A DNA stretch of 64,000 nt from an uncultured Planctomycetaceae bacterium (GCA_943787265.1 CALSLT010000009.1:310001-374000); one strand, 5' to 3'. Positions 48,079 through 58,229 are shown, numbered from the stretch's first letter. Made by a program: numbers and translations. The notes: a model not told the origin generated them from the sequence alone.

Positions 48079-48945
48079 ATGCTGTCTTCTACTTTTGTCG
48101 CGTTGACGCTCGCGCTTGCCATGCAACAGCCGGCCGAATTTCAGTTTGAAATCCGAAACGACATTGTCTATTCGAAGGTCGCTGATCGTGATCTTCTGCT
48201 CGATGCTTATCTGCCTGAGAAGGGTGGCGCATCGCCTGCGGTTCTGGTTGTTCACGGCGGTGCCTGGCGAATGGGAAACCGCAAGCAGTTGAGAGGCTAT
48301 GCCGAGGCATTAGCGAAGACCGGATTTGTCTGCTTTGCGATCGACTATCGCCTCGCTCCGCAGCACAAGTTTCCTGCCCAGATCGAAGACTGCCGATCCG
48401 CAGTAAAGTGGATTCGGACCAACGCTGCTCAGTACAAAGTTGATCCACAAAAACTCGGTGCGATTGGGTACTCGGCCGGTGGCCACCTCGTCTCGCTTCT
48501 TGGCACGACCGGAGAAGCTCCGACGGAGAAGAACGGTAACGTCGACACTCGACTTCAGGTTGTCGTTGCGGGCGGAGCACCGACAGACTTTCGGTGGTTT
48601 CCGGACAAAGGGAAATGGTGCGAATTTCTGATGGGCGGCACTCTGGATACCGTTCCGGAAAAGTTCTTCGCAGCATCGTCGTCTGCATTTGCTGATAAGA
48701 ACGACCCGCCAACGTTCTTCTTTAATGGCACGGAAGATACGCTCGTTCCCTTGCCTTGGAGCCAGTCCTGTTTCGGAGCTCTCAAGGCCGCCGGTGTGAA
48801 GACAGAGTTTCACAAGATCGAAGGCGCGGGGCACATGCAGGCCGCCCGCAATCGGGAAGCTCTTGAGAAGGCTTACAACTTCCTCAAGACCGAGTTATTG
48901 CCACCTGCTGACCGGGCTGCTGAAATTTCCGGCAAGGATAAGTAA
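48079..48945 (+). CDS. Alpha/beta hydrolase, esterase/lipase-like (BD-FAE type), exported
   Basis: 288 residues. A hydrophobic start (MLSSTFVALTLALAM) suggests a signal peptide. The oxyanion motif VVHGGAWRMG, the nucleophile elbow GAIGYSAGGH, the acid in FFFNGTEDTLVP and the histidine in EGAGHMQAA give a complete catalytic triad. Such proteins hydrolyse carboxyl esters, for example acetylated sugars or small lipids. AAGGA lies nine bases before the ATG. It follows the histidine kinase by 106 bp on the same strand; whether it shares its transcript is unclear. Confidence 0.88.
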   Translation: MLSSTFVALTLALAMQQPAEFQFEIRNDIVYSKVADRDLLLDAYLPEKGGASPAVLVVHGGAWRMGNRKQLRGYAEALAKTGFVCFAIDYRLAPQHKFPAQIEDCRSAVKWIRTNAAQYKVDPQKLGAIGYSAGGHLVSLLGTTGEAPTEKNGNVDTRLQVVVAGGAPTDFRWFPDKGKWCEFLMGGTLDTVPEKFFAASSSAFADKNDPPTFFFNGTEDTLVPLPWSQSCFGALKAAGVKTEFHKIEGAGHMQAARNREALEKAYNFLKTELLPPADRAAEISGKDK

Positions 48946-48993
48946 GCAGTTCTGTGCTTCAAGAATGAAAGAGTTCCCGAAGCGCAAGCACAA

Positions 48994-49015
48994 GGGCGAA
49001 GATGAATCTTCGCCC
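48994..49015. repeat. 10-bp perfect palindrome in a convergent gap
   Basis: GGGCGAAGAT-GA-ATCTTCGCCC between the hydrolase and the SNF2 gene stops. There is no T tract, so it may be a terminator hairpin of an unusual kind or a copy of a dispersed palindromic element. Confidence 0.55.
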
Positions 49016-49130
49016 ATGCCCTCGCTGCGCCACGCTCCGGGGAACTCCGTCAGTTAGTCTACACGATCATCGGTCTTATCGAGCAAGCGTGACGAGCTGC
49101 GGAAACAAAAACGATGGCGAGCCGAAGCTG

Positions 49131-52100
49131 TCAGGAAAGCAGCATGTCGAGGTCTTCGACGGTCATTTTCTTCATTACGGAATTGTTTTCCTGAAGAATA
49201 GCGTCCGCGAGTTCCTTCTTCTGTTGCTGCAACGAGGCGATCTTTTCTTCGACCGTGCCGCGGCAGATGAGTCGGTAGGCGAAGACCTGCTTCGTTTGTC
49301 CGACTCGGTGAGCACGGTCGATGGCCTGAGCTTCGACGGCCGGGTTCCACCACGGGTCGAGCAGGAAAACGTATTCCGCAGCCGTCAGGTTGAGCCCCAA
49401 GCCGCCAGCCTTCAGGCTGATCAGGAAGACCGGACAGTCGGGATCGTTCTGGAATCTGTCGACGTGCTCCTTGCGGTTGCGAGTCTGGCCATCGAGGTAT
49501 TCGTAGGTGATACCCTTCTCTTCGAATCGTTTTCGTACGATGGAAAGCAGGCTGGTGAACTGCGAGAAGACCAGTGCTTTGTGCCCTTCGCCAATGAGTT
49601 CTTCGACGTGCGAAAGTAGGACATCCATCTTGGCCGACGCGCCGTCAACTCGTTCTTCGTCGAGCAGGCCCGGATGGCAAGCCGCCTGACGCAATCTCAG
49701 CAGTGCTTCGAGCACGTGCATTTGCGATTTGGCCAGCCCTTGATCTTTTACCAGACCGATGAGTGACTCGCGGTAGTGAGCGCGCATTTCGTCGTAAAGT
49801 TTTTGTTGCTCACGACCCATATCGCAATAAAGCGTTTGCTCAAGTTTCTCAGGCAGGTCATTTGCGACTTGTTGCTTGGTGCGTCGCAGGATGAATGGGT
49901 CCAGGCCTTTGCGAAGTAGCTCGCGGGATTCTGTGTCCGTGGCGTCCGCCGCGTAGATTCTGAACAACGAACTCCGACCAAGCATTCCAGGGTTGAGGAA
50001 TTCAAAGATCGACCACAGGTCCCCGAGATGGTTTTCGATCGGCGTACCACTAAGAGCAACGCGGTAACGAGCGTTGAGCAGCCGCGAAGCCTTCGCAACC
50101 TGAGAAGCCGAGTTCTTAATCGTCTGCGCTTCGTCGAGCACGATATAGTCAAACGGAATGTCTTTGAGCTGATAAACGTCGCGACGCAGCGTCCCGTACG
50201 TCGTGAGGATGACATCCATCTTGTGGAAGTCGTCGCGGAGTTGAGCACGCTCGATGCCAATGTACTCGAGCATTTTCAGTTCCGGAGTAAAACGTTGGCC
50301 TTCTTCCATCCAGTTGAAGAGAAGCGACTTCGGAACGACGATCAGCGTCGGGTATTTCGGCTCCATCTTCTGGTCTTTGCGTTCCTGCAGCAGAGCCAGC
50401 AGTTGAACGGTCTTACCAAGGCCCATGTCGTCGGCAAGGCAACCGCCAAAACCAAACGCCTGAAGATACTGGAGCCAGCCGAGGCCTTCTTTCTGATATC
50501 CACGCAGTTCGCCTTCGAAGGTCGGCGGCGCGACGGCTTCTTCCACTCCGTCGAAGGTTCGCATTCGGTCGCGGATGTCGAGAAACTTCTGGTCGTAGTC
50601 GACTGCTTCCTGTCCGGAAAGCAGTGCGTCCAGAAGCCCGGCTTGTGTGTTTGAAAATCGCAGATTCTCGCCATCCGGAGTTCCAAGACCGGTCAGCAGC
50701 CCGTACTGAGCCAACCATTCTTCAGGAAGAATTCCCATCGATCCGTCATCAAGCTGGATCGTGGTTTCACCTCGTGAAAGCGCTGCCAGGAGTTCCGGAA
50801 GGGAAACATTCAAACCTGCAAAGTCGACGTCGGCTTGAAGCTCAAACCAGTCTGTCGACGTGTTGACTCGGAACTGGATCGGACCTGCCTGACGAACGTC
50901 GCGGCCGTCTGCCTGAACCTGCCATTTCTCATCGATCAACTGACGAACTGCGGGACCAAGATCACGCGTTGAGATTTCGACATCGTGCGCACCGCGTCGG
51001 CGATCGAGCAGTCGTCGAAAACCGAACTGGTCGAGCTTTCTCCAGAGTTCCTGTTCGGCGTGGCGATTCCGAACCAACGCTCGACCAAGTTCCCGCTGCA
51101 CGATGACGGCGCGGCGGCTGGAGCCTCGTACGTCAGTTCCGTCATAATCGAAGTGCAATTCCGCTCGCAGCTTTTCGTACTTCCAGCGGCCTTTCGGTGC
51201 CGCGACGATCAGCTTTGGATTCGGAACAGAAGTGACCTCTTCCAGCTTCAACTGCTCGGGCAGCTCAAGCTTTGGCATGGCCGGCATGTCGAGTAACTGA
51301 TCGACGAAGTCAGACTCGTCGCCAGCAGGAACACGGATGACGTCTTTCGAACGCAACAATCGGATCCACTCGTACGCGCCGAAATCTTCGAGATGAGCGA
51401 TCGATCGTCCTCGGACGACGAAGCCGCCCGGTACGATCAGCGTGACGTCGCGGACGTCGCATGTTGTTCCTTCTTCGTCCTCGCGGGACAGGCGGCCTTC
51501 GAGTGTCCAGTAAGTGCGAGGCTCGTCAGAGGAATCTTCTTCGGCATCGACATCCGCGTCCGTGCCAAAGTCGGCTTCTTCGTCGGGCTGTTCTTCTCCT
51601 GCCTCTTCATGAGCAGTTTCGTCTTCCAGAACGATCTTGTCGGTCGTCTGCACGACCTGCATCGACAGCTGCCAGGCGGGGCCATCGTCCCAGGTGACTT
51701 TCTTCGTGGTGTCTTCACCAGTCGGGTCGAAAATGACGAACCGTTCGGTCTTGCAAAGCAGCGGCAGGACTTTTTCACCGAGTTCTGACGGCAACCGGTA
51801 TCGATAAACGGCAGTCTGAAATTCGCTCTGCTGACCGAACCAGTTTGTTCGGTCAATGACTCCTCCGCCCATCAGTGCGAGGATGTCGCGATCTTCTTCA
51901 CGCTCGACATCATCGAGCTTTCCGGGCTTCAGCTTGAGAGGCTTCATCTTGCCCCACTGACCGCTGGCTCGCCTTTGCCTTTGTGCCACGTCGACGATGA
52001 TCTGACCGTGTTCGCGGCTGGCGCCGATGTCGAGTTGGAAAAGAATCTCGCGCTCTCGCGACGTCGCTGACGCCAGCTCACCTTCATCCAGATCGTCGCG

Positions 52101-52565
52101 GATCGTTTTCAGGCGACGTTCCCAGTCGCTCAGCGGTCGTTCGATCTGACGTGGCGCTCGCGTTTTCTGCTGAGTCGGCGCGAAGGCGTCTCCGATGGAG
52201 ATGTCGTCGAAGAGGTCGGAATCCAAGTCCATGTCGAGATCGTCTTCGATCGCGACGAACGGCGGAAAATGTCCAGACCGGACACCACCGTTGATGTAGC
52301 CTTGATCCTCGGCGATCAGAATTGTCGCCCAGACGTGCTTGCAGTGGATTTCCTGCTGGCCGGGTTTTGCGCAGGTGCAGAATGGGACCAACTGAGCGTC
52401 GTCGCGTGACAGTTGCGTCTGAAACTCGTCGCCATCGTGAACGACGCCGTACAGTCGGTCGTCCGTGACATGAGTGATCTCAACCCGCTCGCTTTGAACG
52501 TACGCCGCACCGCGAAATCGAATATCGCCTCGGAACCGAGGTTCCATAACCTTTATCAGTGACAC
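49131..52565 (-). CDS. SNF2/DEAD-box helicase with N-terminal SWIM zinc finger
   Basis: 1144 residues from a GTG at 52565 (GGGAG five bases upstream). A SWIM finger CTCAKPGQQEIHCKH (Cys63, Cys65, Cys75, His77) lies near the N-terminus, where it may bind DNA or protein. The middle has a very acidic linker (about residues 325-365). The ATPase begins near 700 with LADDMGLGKTVQLLALL, then DEAQTIKN (about 805), SGTPIENHLGDLWSIFEF, and a helicase C-terminal domain with LVFSQFTSLL and AIDRAHRVGQTKQVFAY. It is a DNA translocase that probably remodels protein-DNA complexes; relatives occur singly in many bacteria. Confidence 0.93.
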   Translation of the reverse strand: MSLIKVMEPRFRGDIRFRGAAYVQSERVEITHVTDDRLYGVVHDGDEFQTQLSRDDAQLVPFCTCAKPGQQEIHCKHVWATILIAEDQGYINGGVRSGHFPPFVAIEDDLDMDLDSDLFDDISIGDAFAPTQQKTRAPRQIERPLSDWERRLKTIRDDLDEGELASATSREREILFQLDIGASREHGQIIVDVAQRQRRASGQWGKMKPLKLKPGKLDDVEREEDRDILALMGGGVIDRTNWFGQQSEFQTAVYRYRLPSELGEKVLPLLCKTERFVIFDPTGEDTTKKVTWDDGPAWQLSMQVVQTTDKIVLEDETAHEEAGEEQPDEEADFGTDADVDAEEDSSDEPRTYWTLEGRLSREDEEGTTCDVRDVTLIVPGGFVVRGRSIAHLEDFGAYEWIRLLRSKDVIRVPAGDESDFVDQLLDMPAMPKLELPEQLKLEEVTSVPNPKLIVAAPKGRWKYEKLRAELHFDYDGTDVRGSSRRAVIVQRELGRALVRNRHAEQELWRKLDQFGFRRLLDRRRGAHDVEISTRDLGPAVRQLIDEKWQVQADGRDVRQAGPIQFRVNTSTDWFELQADVDFAGLNVSLPELLAALSRGETTIQLDDGSMGILPEEWLAQYGLLTGLGTPDGENLRFSNTQAGLLDALLSGQEAVDYDQKFLDIRDRMRTFDGVEEAVAPPTFEGELRGYQKEGLGWLQYLQAFGFGGCLADDMGLGKTVQLLALLQERKDQKMEPKYPTLIVVPKSLLFNWMEEGQRFTPELKMLEYIGIERAQLRDDFHKMDVILTTYGTLRRDVYQLKDIPFDYIVLDEAQTIKNSASQVAKASRLLNARYRVALSGTPIENHLGDLWSIFEFLNPGMLGRSSLFRIYAADATDTESRELLRKGLDPFILRRTKQQVANDLPEKLEQTLYCDMGREQQKLYDEMRAHYRESLIGLVKDQGLAKSQMHVLEALLRLRQAACHPGLLDEERVDGASAKMDVLLSHVEELIGEGHKALVFSQFTSLLSIVRKRFEEKGITYEYLDGQTRNRKEHVDRFQNDPDCPVFLISLKAGGLGLNLTAAEYVFLLDPWWNPAVEAQAIDRAHRVGQTKQVFAYRLICRGTVEEKIASLQQQKKELADAILQENNSVMKKMTVEDLDMLLS

Positions 52566-52835
52566 AACGGCTCCCTGCCATTCGTGAATAATTCAACCGA
52601 TGAACTCATAACTGAGCAAACGCTCGAAAAATCGAGCGCGTCCTACGAGGTTATGGGATTCCACCCTCGTTTTACCAGAGCCTCAGAACCCCCTTTTCGT
52701 CAGCTTTTGGCAATAATTCTGGCTCTGGGCAAAGCGGTGTCGGATGTGCTACTCTCCGGAGTTTTCCTGGCCGCACATTCGAGCCGCGCCACGCACACGC
52801 CCCTCTCACATCGCGTTTCCCCTGGTTTGTGATTC

Positions 52836-53936
52836 ATGATTCAGGTCGGTCTTGTCGGCGTCGGCCCTCAATGGGAACGCTTTCGCCCCGCTCTTGCACG
52901 ACTGCGGCAGCCGATTCACGTTGAAGCGGTGTATGACCCGGTGTTCGCCCGAGCGGAATCTGCCGCGAAGGATCTCGAAGCTGATCCGATCCGGGGAATC
53001 CGTGCTTTGGCCGGACGCGGCAACGTCGAAGCGATTCTCGTCATGGATCCGGCCTGGACGCGCACTGCGGTCCTGCCTTTGTTGGCTCGCCAGGAAAAAC
53101 CTGTTTTCTTCGCCCCCTGGCCGTTCTCCGGACGAGACCGCGGGATTCGCCCGGCTGCGTTGCAAGGTGACTCGGACAGTCTGATTGTCCCGGCCATGTG
53201 GCGACGCTTCTTTCCGGCCGCAATCCGATTGCAGGAACTCTTCGCGACAGAAATCGGACAGCCACACGAAATCAACATCGATCTCGCCGGGCAATTGACC
53301 TCCGCGCCGACCGACCTGCGTAGAGCGGCAACGACCGCGGCCGGTTCGACATTGGAATCGCTCGTTGGCTGGCTGGACTTGTGTCGAACTCTTTTCCGAG
53401 CGTTTCCGACTTCAGCGTCAGTCACGCCGGTGTCCAAGTCAGGCGACGCGGCGGCTCTAGGCAACAGGTTATTCGAGTTCAGAATCGAGTATCCGCCGCT
53501 CGCTGCCAGCAGCGACGCATCTGGAAGGCAAGGAGAAAACGCTGGCGGGAACCGAATTGCGAGGCTGACGCTTCGAGAGACTGGCAGCGACAAAACCGGC
53601 ACGACCACAGAGTTCGTGCAAAATCTACTGGCTGGTGGCAGGCCTCCAGCTTTGGTGACACCCACAATTCTGACTGCCGATGCGTCAACGCCGTGGGTAC
53701 CAGTGGTCAAGCTTGATTGTGAAGGCGGTAGTGCCGAGCTGACTTCCACAACTCAGATTTCGTGGCAACTCAGTTCAGCCAAGCCAACTCACGAAACGCT
53801 CAACGCCGATCGCAGCGAAGAAGAAATCATGCTCGACATTTTCTGTCGACGTGTCGTTGGCGGACTCGTTCCCGTTGCGGACATGAGCGACATTATTCGC
53901 CCAATTCAGTTGCTCCGAGACAGTGTCGGTCTGTAA
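52836..53936 (+). CDS. Gfo/Idh/MocA-like oxidoreductase-related protein
   Basis: 366 residues. The N-terminal Rossmann fold has IQVGLVGVGPQWERFRPALA followed by a VEAVYDP strand and VEAILVMDPAW, as in Gfo/Idh/MocA NAD(P)-dependent dehydrogenases acting on sugars. The usual EKP motif appears as QEKPVFFAPWPFS, with the Lys-Pro retained. The second domain is divergent and carries a disordered-looking Gly/Asn-rich insertion near 225-240. Catalytic activity is uncertain. It converges on a sugar isomerase-like gene, with 39 bp between their stops. Confidence 0.72.
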   Translation: MIQVGLVGVGPQWERFRPALARLRQPIHVEAVYDPVFARAESAAKDLEADPIRGIRALAGRGNVEAILVMDPAWTRTAVLPLLARQEKPVFFAPWPFSGRDRGIRPAALQGDSDSLIVPAMWRRFFPAAIRLQELFATEIGQPHEINIDLAGQLTSAPTDLRRAATTAAGSTLESLVGWLDLCRTLFRAFPTSASVTPVSKSGDAAALGNRLFEFRIEYPPLAASSDASGRQGENAGGNRIARLTLRETGSDKTGTTTEFVQNLLAGGRPPALVTPTILTADASTPWVPVVKLDCEGGSAELTSTTQISWQLSSAKPTHETLNADRSEEEIMLDIFCRRVVGGLVPVADMSDIIRPIQLLRDSVGL

Positions 53937-53975
53937 CTCGCGATGTTCCGCAACGCTAACAAGGCTCGAAAACGA

Positions 53976-54833
53976 TCAAAGGTCGCGAACGATCGATGCC
54001 AGGTAGTCGCGGCTGTCGCGTAGGCATTCCCAGACATCTTCGGATGGCGTCGTCTCGAACATGAACGGGCCCGTGTATCGAGCATCGTTCAACGAGTTCA
54101 GTTGTTTGGGCCAATCGACCTTCCCCGGTTCAAAGCGGGTCGAGACGGAGCTGTCAACTCGTTGTTTCAGGTGGACCATCGAGAGCCAATCGACGGGCAG
54201 CCTGGCTGTAATCTCATCAGCTTCTTTTCCGTCGCCTGCCAGCCACAGGTTGCAGGGGTCGTAACAAAGCTGGACGTTGATGCCGGATGAGTTGGCGACT
54301 TCAAACAATGTTCGAAATTCGGTCCACGGCTGGAAGGAATGCTCAACAGAAACGATTCCGGTCGGAAGTGCGGTCTTCAGGTTCGACAACGAGTCGACCA
54401 CATCCTGCAAACAGAAACGGGATCCAGCACTGTCGGCAGCAGGTCTTGTGCCAGGCACGGTTTTCGAAACCAGATCGACAATACGAAGGTGTGCCGGATG
54501 GCCGTGCGCCGAAAGTACTTTCGCGCTTTGCAGCATTGTTTTCAGGGGCGCCGAAGCGGTCTCGATCGACTCAGAGAAGACGGGAAGCTCAACGGCCAGG
54601 TCGAATGTGATTTCGGGAAACCGTTCCGCGAGTTCCTTCAGCATGTGCGGAAAGGGCAGGCGAGATGCCGAATCCTCACAATCTCCGAGACACCCCTGTC
54701 GAAGTTCTACAAATCGAAAGCCCTCATTCACGGCCTGTTCGACCAGCTCGGTCAACCTGACTCCCGCGTCCAACTGCACCTTCCAGCAGTTTGACACAAG
54801 CCCCAGTCGGTTTTCGAATCCGTTTTCAACCAT
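53976..54833 (-). CDS. Sugar phosphate isomerase/epimerase-like TIM barrel (AP endonuclease 2 family)
   Basis: 285 residues from the ATG at 54833 (CAGG eight bases upstream); a GTG at 54872 lacks a site. Barrel strands and metal-site candidates are seen: FRFVELRQG, GIVSVEHSFQ (Glu), NVQLCYDPCNLW (Asp), WLSMVHLKQ (His) and YTGPFMFETTP (Glu). These positions fit the xylose-isomerase-like fold that uses a divalent metal. Substrate cannot be told. The pairing with a Gfo/Idh/MocA-like gene suggests sugar or inositol metabolism. Confidence 0.78.
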   Translation of the reverse strand: MVENGFENRLGLVSNCWKVQLDAGVRLTELVEQAVNEGFRFVELRQGCLGDCEDSASRLPFPHMLKELAERFPEITFDLAVELPVFSESIETASAPLKTMLQSAKVLSAHGHPAHLRIVDLVSKTVPGTRPAADSAGSRFCLQDVVDSLSNLKTALPTGIVSVEHSFQPWTEFRTLFEVANSSGINVQLCYDPCNLWLAGDGKEADEITARLPVDWLSMVHLKQRVDSSVSTRFEPGKVDWPKQLNSLNDARYTGPFMFETTPSEDVWECLRDSRDYLASIVRDL

Positions 54834-54909
54834 GACCCACGCCTGCGATATGGCTTTTGAAGCATCTTGCACAGAGCGAGTTTACGTTGCACGAAGCTGC
54901 TCACAAGAT

Positions 54910-56193
54910 TCAGACGGTTGCTGCCTGGTGGCGGATTTCGCCGTTGACCATCACTGAGTCTGCTCGGCCTTTTACCTGGCGACCTGCGAATGGTGTGTTG
55001 CGGCTGCGCGACTTGAACTGCGCGGGATCGATCGTCCATTCAACGTCCGGATCGATGATTGTGATGTCCGCATCAGCTCCGTCGGCGAGAGTACCTTTTT
55101 CAATGCCGAGCAGTTTGGCAGGCCCGGTCGTCAGCTTCGAAAGCAATTGCGGCCACGTGAGATGTTCTGGTTCGATCAGCGATTGGATGCAGATTGGCAA
55201 CAGAGTTTCAAGGCCGACGATTCCAAATGGAACGAGATCGATTTCCCTATCCTTCTTTTCAGCAGCCCAAGGCTGATGATCAGAGCTGATGATCTCGATG
55301 GTTCCGTCTTTGAGTCCAGCGACCAGTGCGTCGATGTGTGACTGTGGACGAAGCGGCGGGTTGACCTTGTAGCACGAGTCAAACGACTCCAGCTCCGCAT
55401 CGGTCAGTGTGAGATGGTGCGGGGTGACGTCGCACGAAACCTGAACGCCGTGTTCCCTGGCTCGACGAATCAGCTCGACGCTGACTGACGTGGAAATTGC
55501 ATTCAAGTGCAGTTTGCCTTTCGTTCGAGCGGCCAGTGCAAGGTCTCGGCTAACCATGATGTTTTCAGCAGCCGATGGAATTCCCGGAAGGCCGAGCAAT
55601 GTCGAGTAGTAGCCTTCGTGCATGACGCCGCTGGCGACCAGCTCGGGAACCTGCGGCGTGTTGAAGACGGCACAGTCGAACATTCGAGCGTACTCGAGTG
55701 CTCGCCACATGATTTCCGCATTGGCAACCGGCAGTTTTCCATCGGCCAGAGCGACGGCTCCGCCTTCGACAAGCTGACCGATTTCAGCCAGTTCAGCTCC
55801 TTCGTTGCCTTTGGTGATGGCTCCAAGCGGGAAGACGTTGCAGTTTCCAGCGCGGGCCGCCATCAGAAAAACGAATTCTGCTGCACCGCGATTGTCGAGC
55901 GACGGATTCGTGTCAGACGCGCAGGCGATGCTGGTGAAACCGCCGGCCAGCGCCGCAGCGGTTCCCGATGCCGTTGTTTCGTCTTCTTCGTTGCCAGGTT
56001 CTCGCAGTGAGACTCGAATGTCGATCAAGCCAGGGCTGACGATCTTGCCCGCTGCGTCGATGACGTTGTCGGCGACGGCCGCTCCCTTGTCGATTCCGAC
56101 AATCCGGTTGTCACGAATCAGCAGGTTGCCGACTCGGTCAATGTCCTGGCTGGGGTCGATGATCCTCCCCCCGCGAATCAGAGTGGTCGTCAC
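54910..56193 (-). CDS. pyrC: Dihydroorotase homologue lacking metal ligands (PyrC', pseudo-dihydroorotase)
   Basis: 427 residues from a GTG at 56193 that overlaps the pyrB stop (GTGA). The fold is class I dihydroorotase: [45 protein letters not shown]. However, the zinc ligands expected at DxHxH are Arg60 and Ser62, the later His of the HxST segment is replaced (HLNAIST, residues 229-235) and the Asp of SSDHQP is present. This is the pattern of the inactive PyrC' of Pseudomonas, which I recall stabilises the aspartate transcarbamoylase complex. So it likely serves structure or regulation, with the active enzyme elsewhere. Confidence 0.88.
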   Translation of the reverse strand: MTTTLIRGGRIIDPSQDIDRVGNLLIRDNRIVGIDKGAAVADNVIDAAGKIVSPGLIDIRVSLREPGNEEDETTASGTAAALAGGFTSIACASDTNPSLDNRGAAEFVFLMAARAGNCNVFPLGAITKGNEGAELAEIGQLVEGGAVALADGKLPVANAEIMWRALEYARMFDCAVFNTPQVPELVASGVMHEGYYSTLLGLPGIPSAAENIMVSRDLALAARTKGKLHLNAISTSVSVELIRRAREHGVQVSCDVTPHHLTLTDAELESFDSCYKVNPPLRPQSHIDALVAGLKDGTIEIISSDHQPWAAEKKDREIDLVPFGIVGLETLLPICIQSLIEPEHLTWPQLLSKLTTGPAKLLGIEKGTLADGADADITIIDPDVEWTIDPAQFKSRSRNTPFAGRQVKGRADSVMVNGEIRHQAATV

Positions 56194-57182
56194 TGGCTCA
56201 CCTCCCCGTTTGCTTCCTGCTCACGCCGTTTTTGAAGGAGGTACAGCACGGCCATCCTCACAAGCAGCCCGTTCGTTACCTGGTCGAGAATCACCGAGTG
56301 CGGGCCGTCGGCGACGTCAGGCGTCAGTTCGACTCCGCGGTTGATCGGTCCCGGCGCCAGAATCAGCACGTCCTTCTTCGCCTTCTTGATGCGTTCGCCG
56401 TTCATTCCGAAGAAGTGAGCGTACTCGCGAAGCGACGGAAAGAACGAACTTCGTTGACGTTCGAATTGGATTCTCAGCAGATTGATGCAGTCAGTTTCGG
56501 CCATGACCTGGTCGAGACTGTTTGAAACTTCGACGCCGTTTTCGCCAAGCTCTTCGATGTGCGGAGGGATCAGCGTCGAAGGGCCGCAGACGATGACTCG
56601 TGCTCCGAGCTTTGACAGTCCCCAGATGTTCGATCGAGCGACCCGGCTGTGCAGGATGTCGCCGACAAGCGTTACGGTCAGGCCTTCGAGCGAGCCGCGA
56701 TGTTCACGAATCGTGAACAGGTCGAGCAGTGCTTGAGTCGGGTGTTCGTGCATGCCGTCGCCAGCGTTGACGATGCTTGCGTCGAGGTGCTGAGCGAGAA
56801 GTTTCGGTGCTCCGGAGCTGCGGTGCCGGACGACGACCAGGTCGACGCCCATCGCTTCGATGTTTCGAGCCGTGTCGACGAATGTTTCGCCTTTGCTAAG
56901 GCTACTCGCGGACGCTGTGAAATCGACCGTGTCTGCACTCAGCCGTTTGGCGGCGAGGCTGAAACTGGTCTTCGTTCGTGTCGACGGTTCGAAGAACAGG
57001 TTCGCGACAGTCGTTCCCTTCAGCGGGTTTAACTTGATTTCCCCGGCAAGAGCCAGTCGTTTGAATTCGGCTGCCTGGTCGAGAATCGTCGTGATCTCGG
57101 CTCCGGACAGGTCCCGCAATCCAAGCAGGTGCTTACGTGTCCAGCCGGTAGCTATCTCCGCTGGTGCGGCGGTTGCGTTCAT
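56190..57182 (-). CDS. pyrB: Aspartate carbamoyltransferase catalytic subunit
   Basis: 330 residues. It makes carbamoyl aspartate from aspartate and carbamoyl phosphate, the second step of pyrimidine synthesis. [12 protein letters not shown] (63-74, carbamoyl-phosphate site), [24 protein letters not shown] and [12 protein letters not shown] are canonical. GAGG lies 9 bases before the ATG. It overlaps the pseudo-dihydroorotase gene by four bases, the same arrangement as pyrBC' in pseudomonads. No pyrI gene is present. Confidence 0.95.
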   Translation of the reverse strand: MNATAAPAEIATGWTRKHLLGLRDLSGAEITTILDQAAEFKRLALAGEIKLNPLKGTTVANLFFEPSTRTKTSFSLAAKRLSADTVDFTASASSLSKGETFVDTARNIEAMGVDLVVVRHRSSGAPKLLAQHLDASIVNAGDGMHEHPTQALLDLFTIREHRGSLEGLTVTLVGDILHSRVARSNIWGLSKLGARVIVCGPSTLIPPHIEELGENGVEVSNSLDQVMAETDCINLLRIQFERQRSSFFPSLREYAHFFGMNGERIKKAKKDVLILAPGPINRGVELTPDVADGPHSVILDQVTNGLLVRMAVLYLLQKRREQEANGEVSQ

Positions 57183-57347
57183 CCTGCAAAACCTCGTGTG
57201 TAAAGAACCGAGGATTTACGCAGGACGCCGCTGACAATTCAGAGGACGCAGTTTCTGGTTCTACGACGAGCTGCTTCGATGATGCTCGGCCGTTTCGCGA
57301 GATTCCAGCGCAAATCCCGCGGACCTTACCAAGCGGAGGCAGGCCAT

Positions 57348-58229
57348 TCAATTCTGGCCGGCACTTCTATCCGCAACGACGGCGTTTGTTCGCTCCAGTG
57401 TGAGGAAACGGCCGCGAAACAACGTTTGCAGGTCGAATTCGCTCCAGTATTCAGCTCCGACAGCCGGATCGGCAATTGACAACCGCCCGTCCGGAATGAT
57501 GTCGCGAAGCATGACCGAGTGTCGGACGCCTGGCATCCATCCCCAATGTTTTGTGTAGATTTCCGGGTACGGTTTCGACGGGTCGATTCCCACGGACAGG
57601 ATGGCGGGGCCCGTGAGTTTGTTGGGAAGCTCGTCCCACACGCACTCGACAACCCGTACACGATATGGCTCGCCGCGAGTCTTAATCGTCAAGCCTCTAA
57701 ATAGTCCCTGCCACGTTGTCCCTTTGCGGGTCAGGCATAGCTCAGCCATCTCAGATTCTTCAGCCGGGATTCCGTGCCACGTGAGCAGCATGGCGGCCGC
57801 CGCTGGCGTGCATGTATATCGAGATGTTTGCCGGCAGACGCTGTGCTTATCCCAGATGTTCTCGCAGACGGGCGGCTTGCCCACGATTGGCGAGGCGACC
57901 GACCAGCAGGATGTTGCGAACAAAATTCCCCCGAAGAGAACTCGACGAAGTTTCGAGCCGTAACCATGAGTCCACGTGATTCCTGCCAGAAACGCGGCGG
58001 CCGGCGGGAACCAGTTGCTCAGTACGACGATCGACGAGTACGGCAGATACTCGGCCAGCACGGACGACTTCCAGATGAAGCGGAGGTAGCAAATCATCAG
58101 CAAGGCGACGACGACACCGACGGCAGTTGCTTCGCGTTTTGTGATGTTCCGAGTCAACCAGATGGTTGCCATCAGAATGAGCTGACTGACCACGGCAAGG
58201 ATCGCAATGCCTGCGTAGAGGTCAGTCAT
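57348..58229 (-). CDS. Membrane-anchored C39-like cysteine peptidase
   Basis: 293 residues with GGAG seven bases before the ATG. Three or four hydrophobic helices (about 5-25, 37-52, 65-86, 97-113) precede a papain-like domain: oxyanion Gln134 and nucleophile Cys140 in CRQTSRYTCTPAAAA, His237 in GVRHSVMLRD and Asp254 in LSIADPAVG. This is the C39 order (Q, C, H, D), used in bacteriocin leader cleavage and in related secreted processing. The ABC transporter partner common for C39 bacteriocin systems is absent. The target is unknown. Confidence 0.8.
   Translation of the reverse strand: MTDLYAGIAILAVVSQLILMATIWLTRNITKREATAVGVVVALLMICYLRFIWKSSVLAEYLPYSSIVVLSNWFPPAAAFLAGITWTHGYGSKLRRVLFGGILFATSCWSVASPIVGKPPVCENIWDKHSVCRQTSRYTCTPAAAAMLLTWHGIPAEESEMAELCLTRKGTTWQGLFRGLTIKTRGEPYRVRVVECVWDELPNKLTGPAILSVGIDPSKPYPEIYTKHWGWMPGVRHSVMLRDIIPDGRLSIADPAVGAEYWSEFDLQTLFRGRFLTLERTNAVVADRSAGQN

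Noticed and set aside
49002..49619. Plus-strand 205-codon ORF
   Set aside because: Mostly antisense to the SNF2 helicase C-terminal domain, which has clear helicase motifs.
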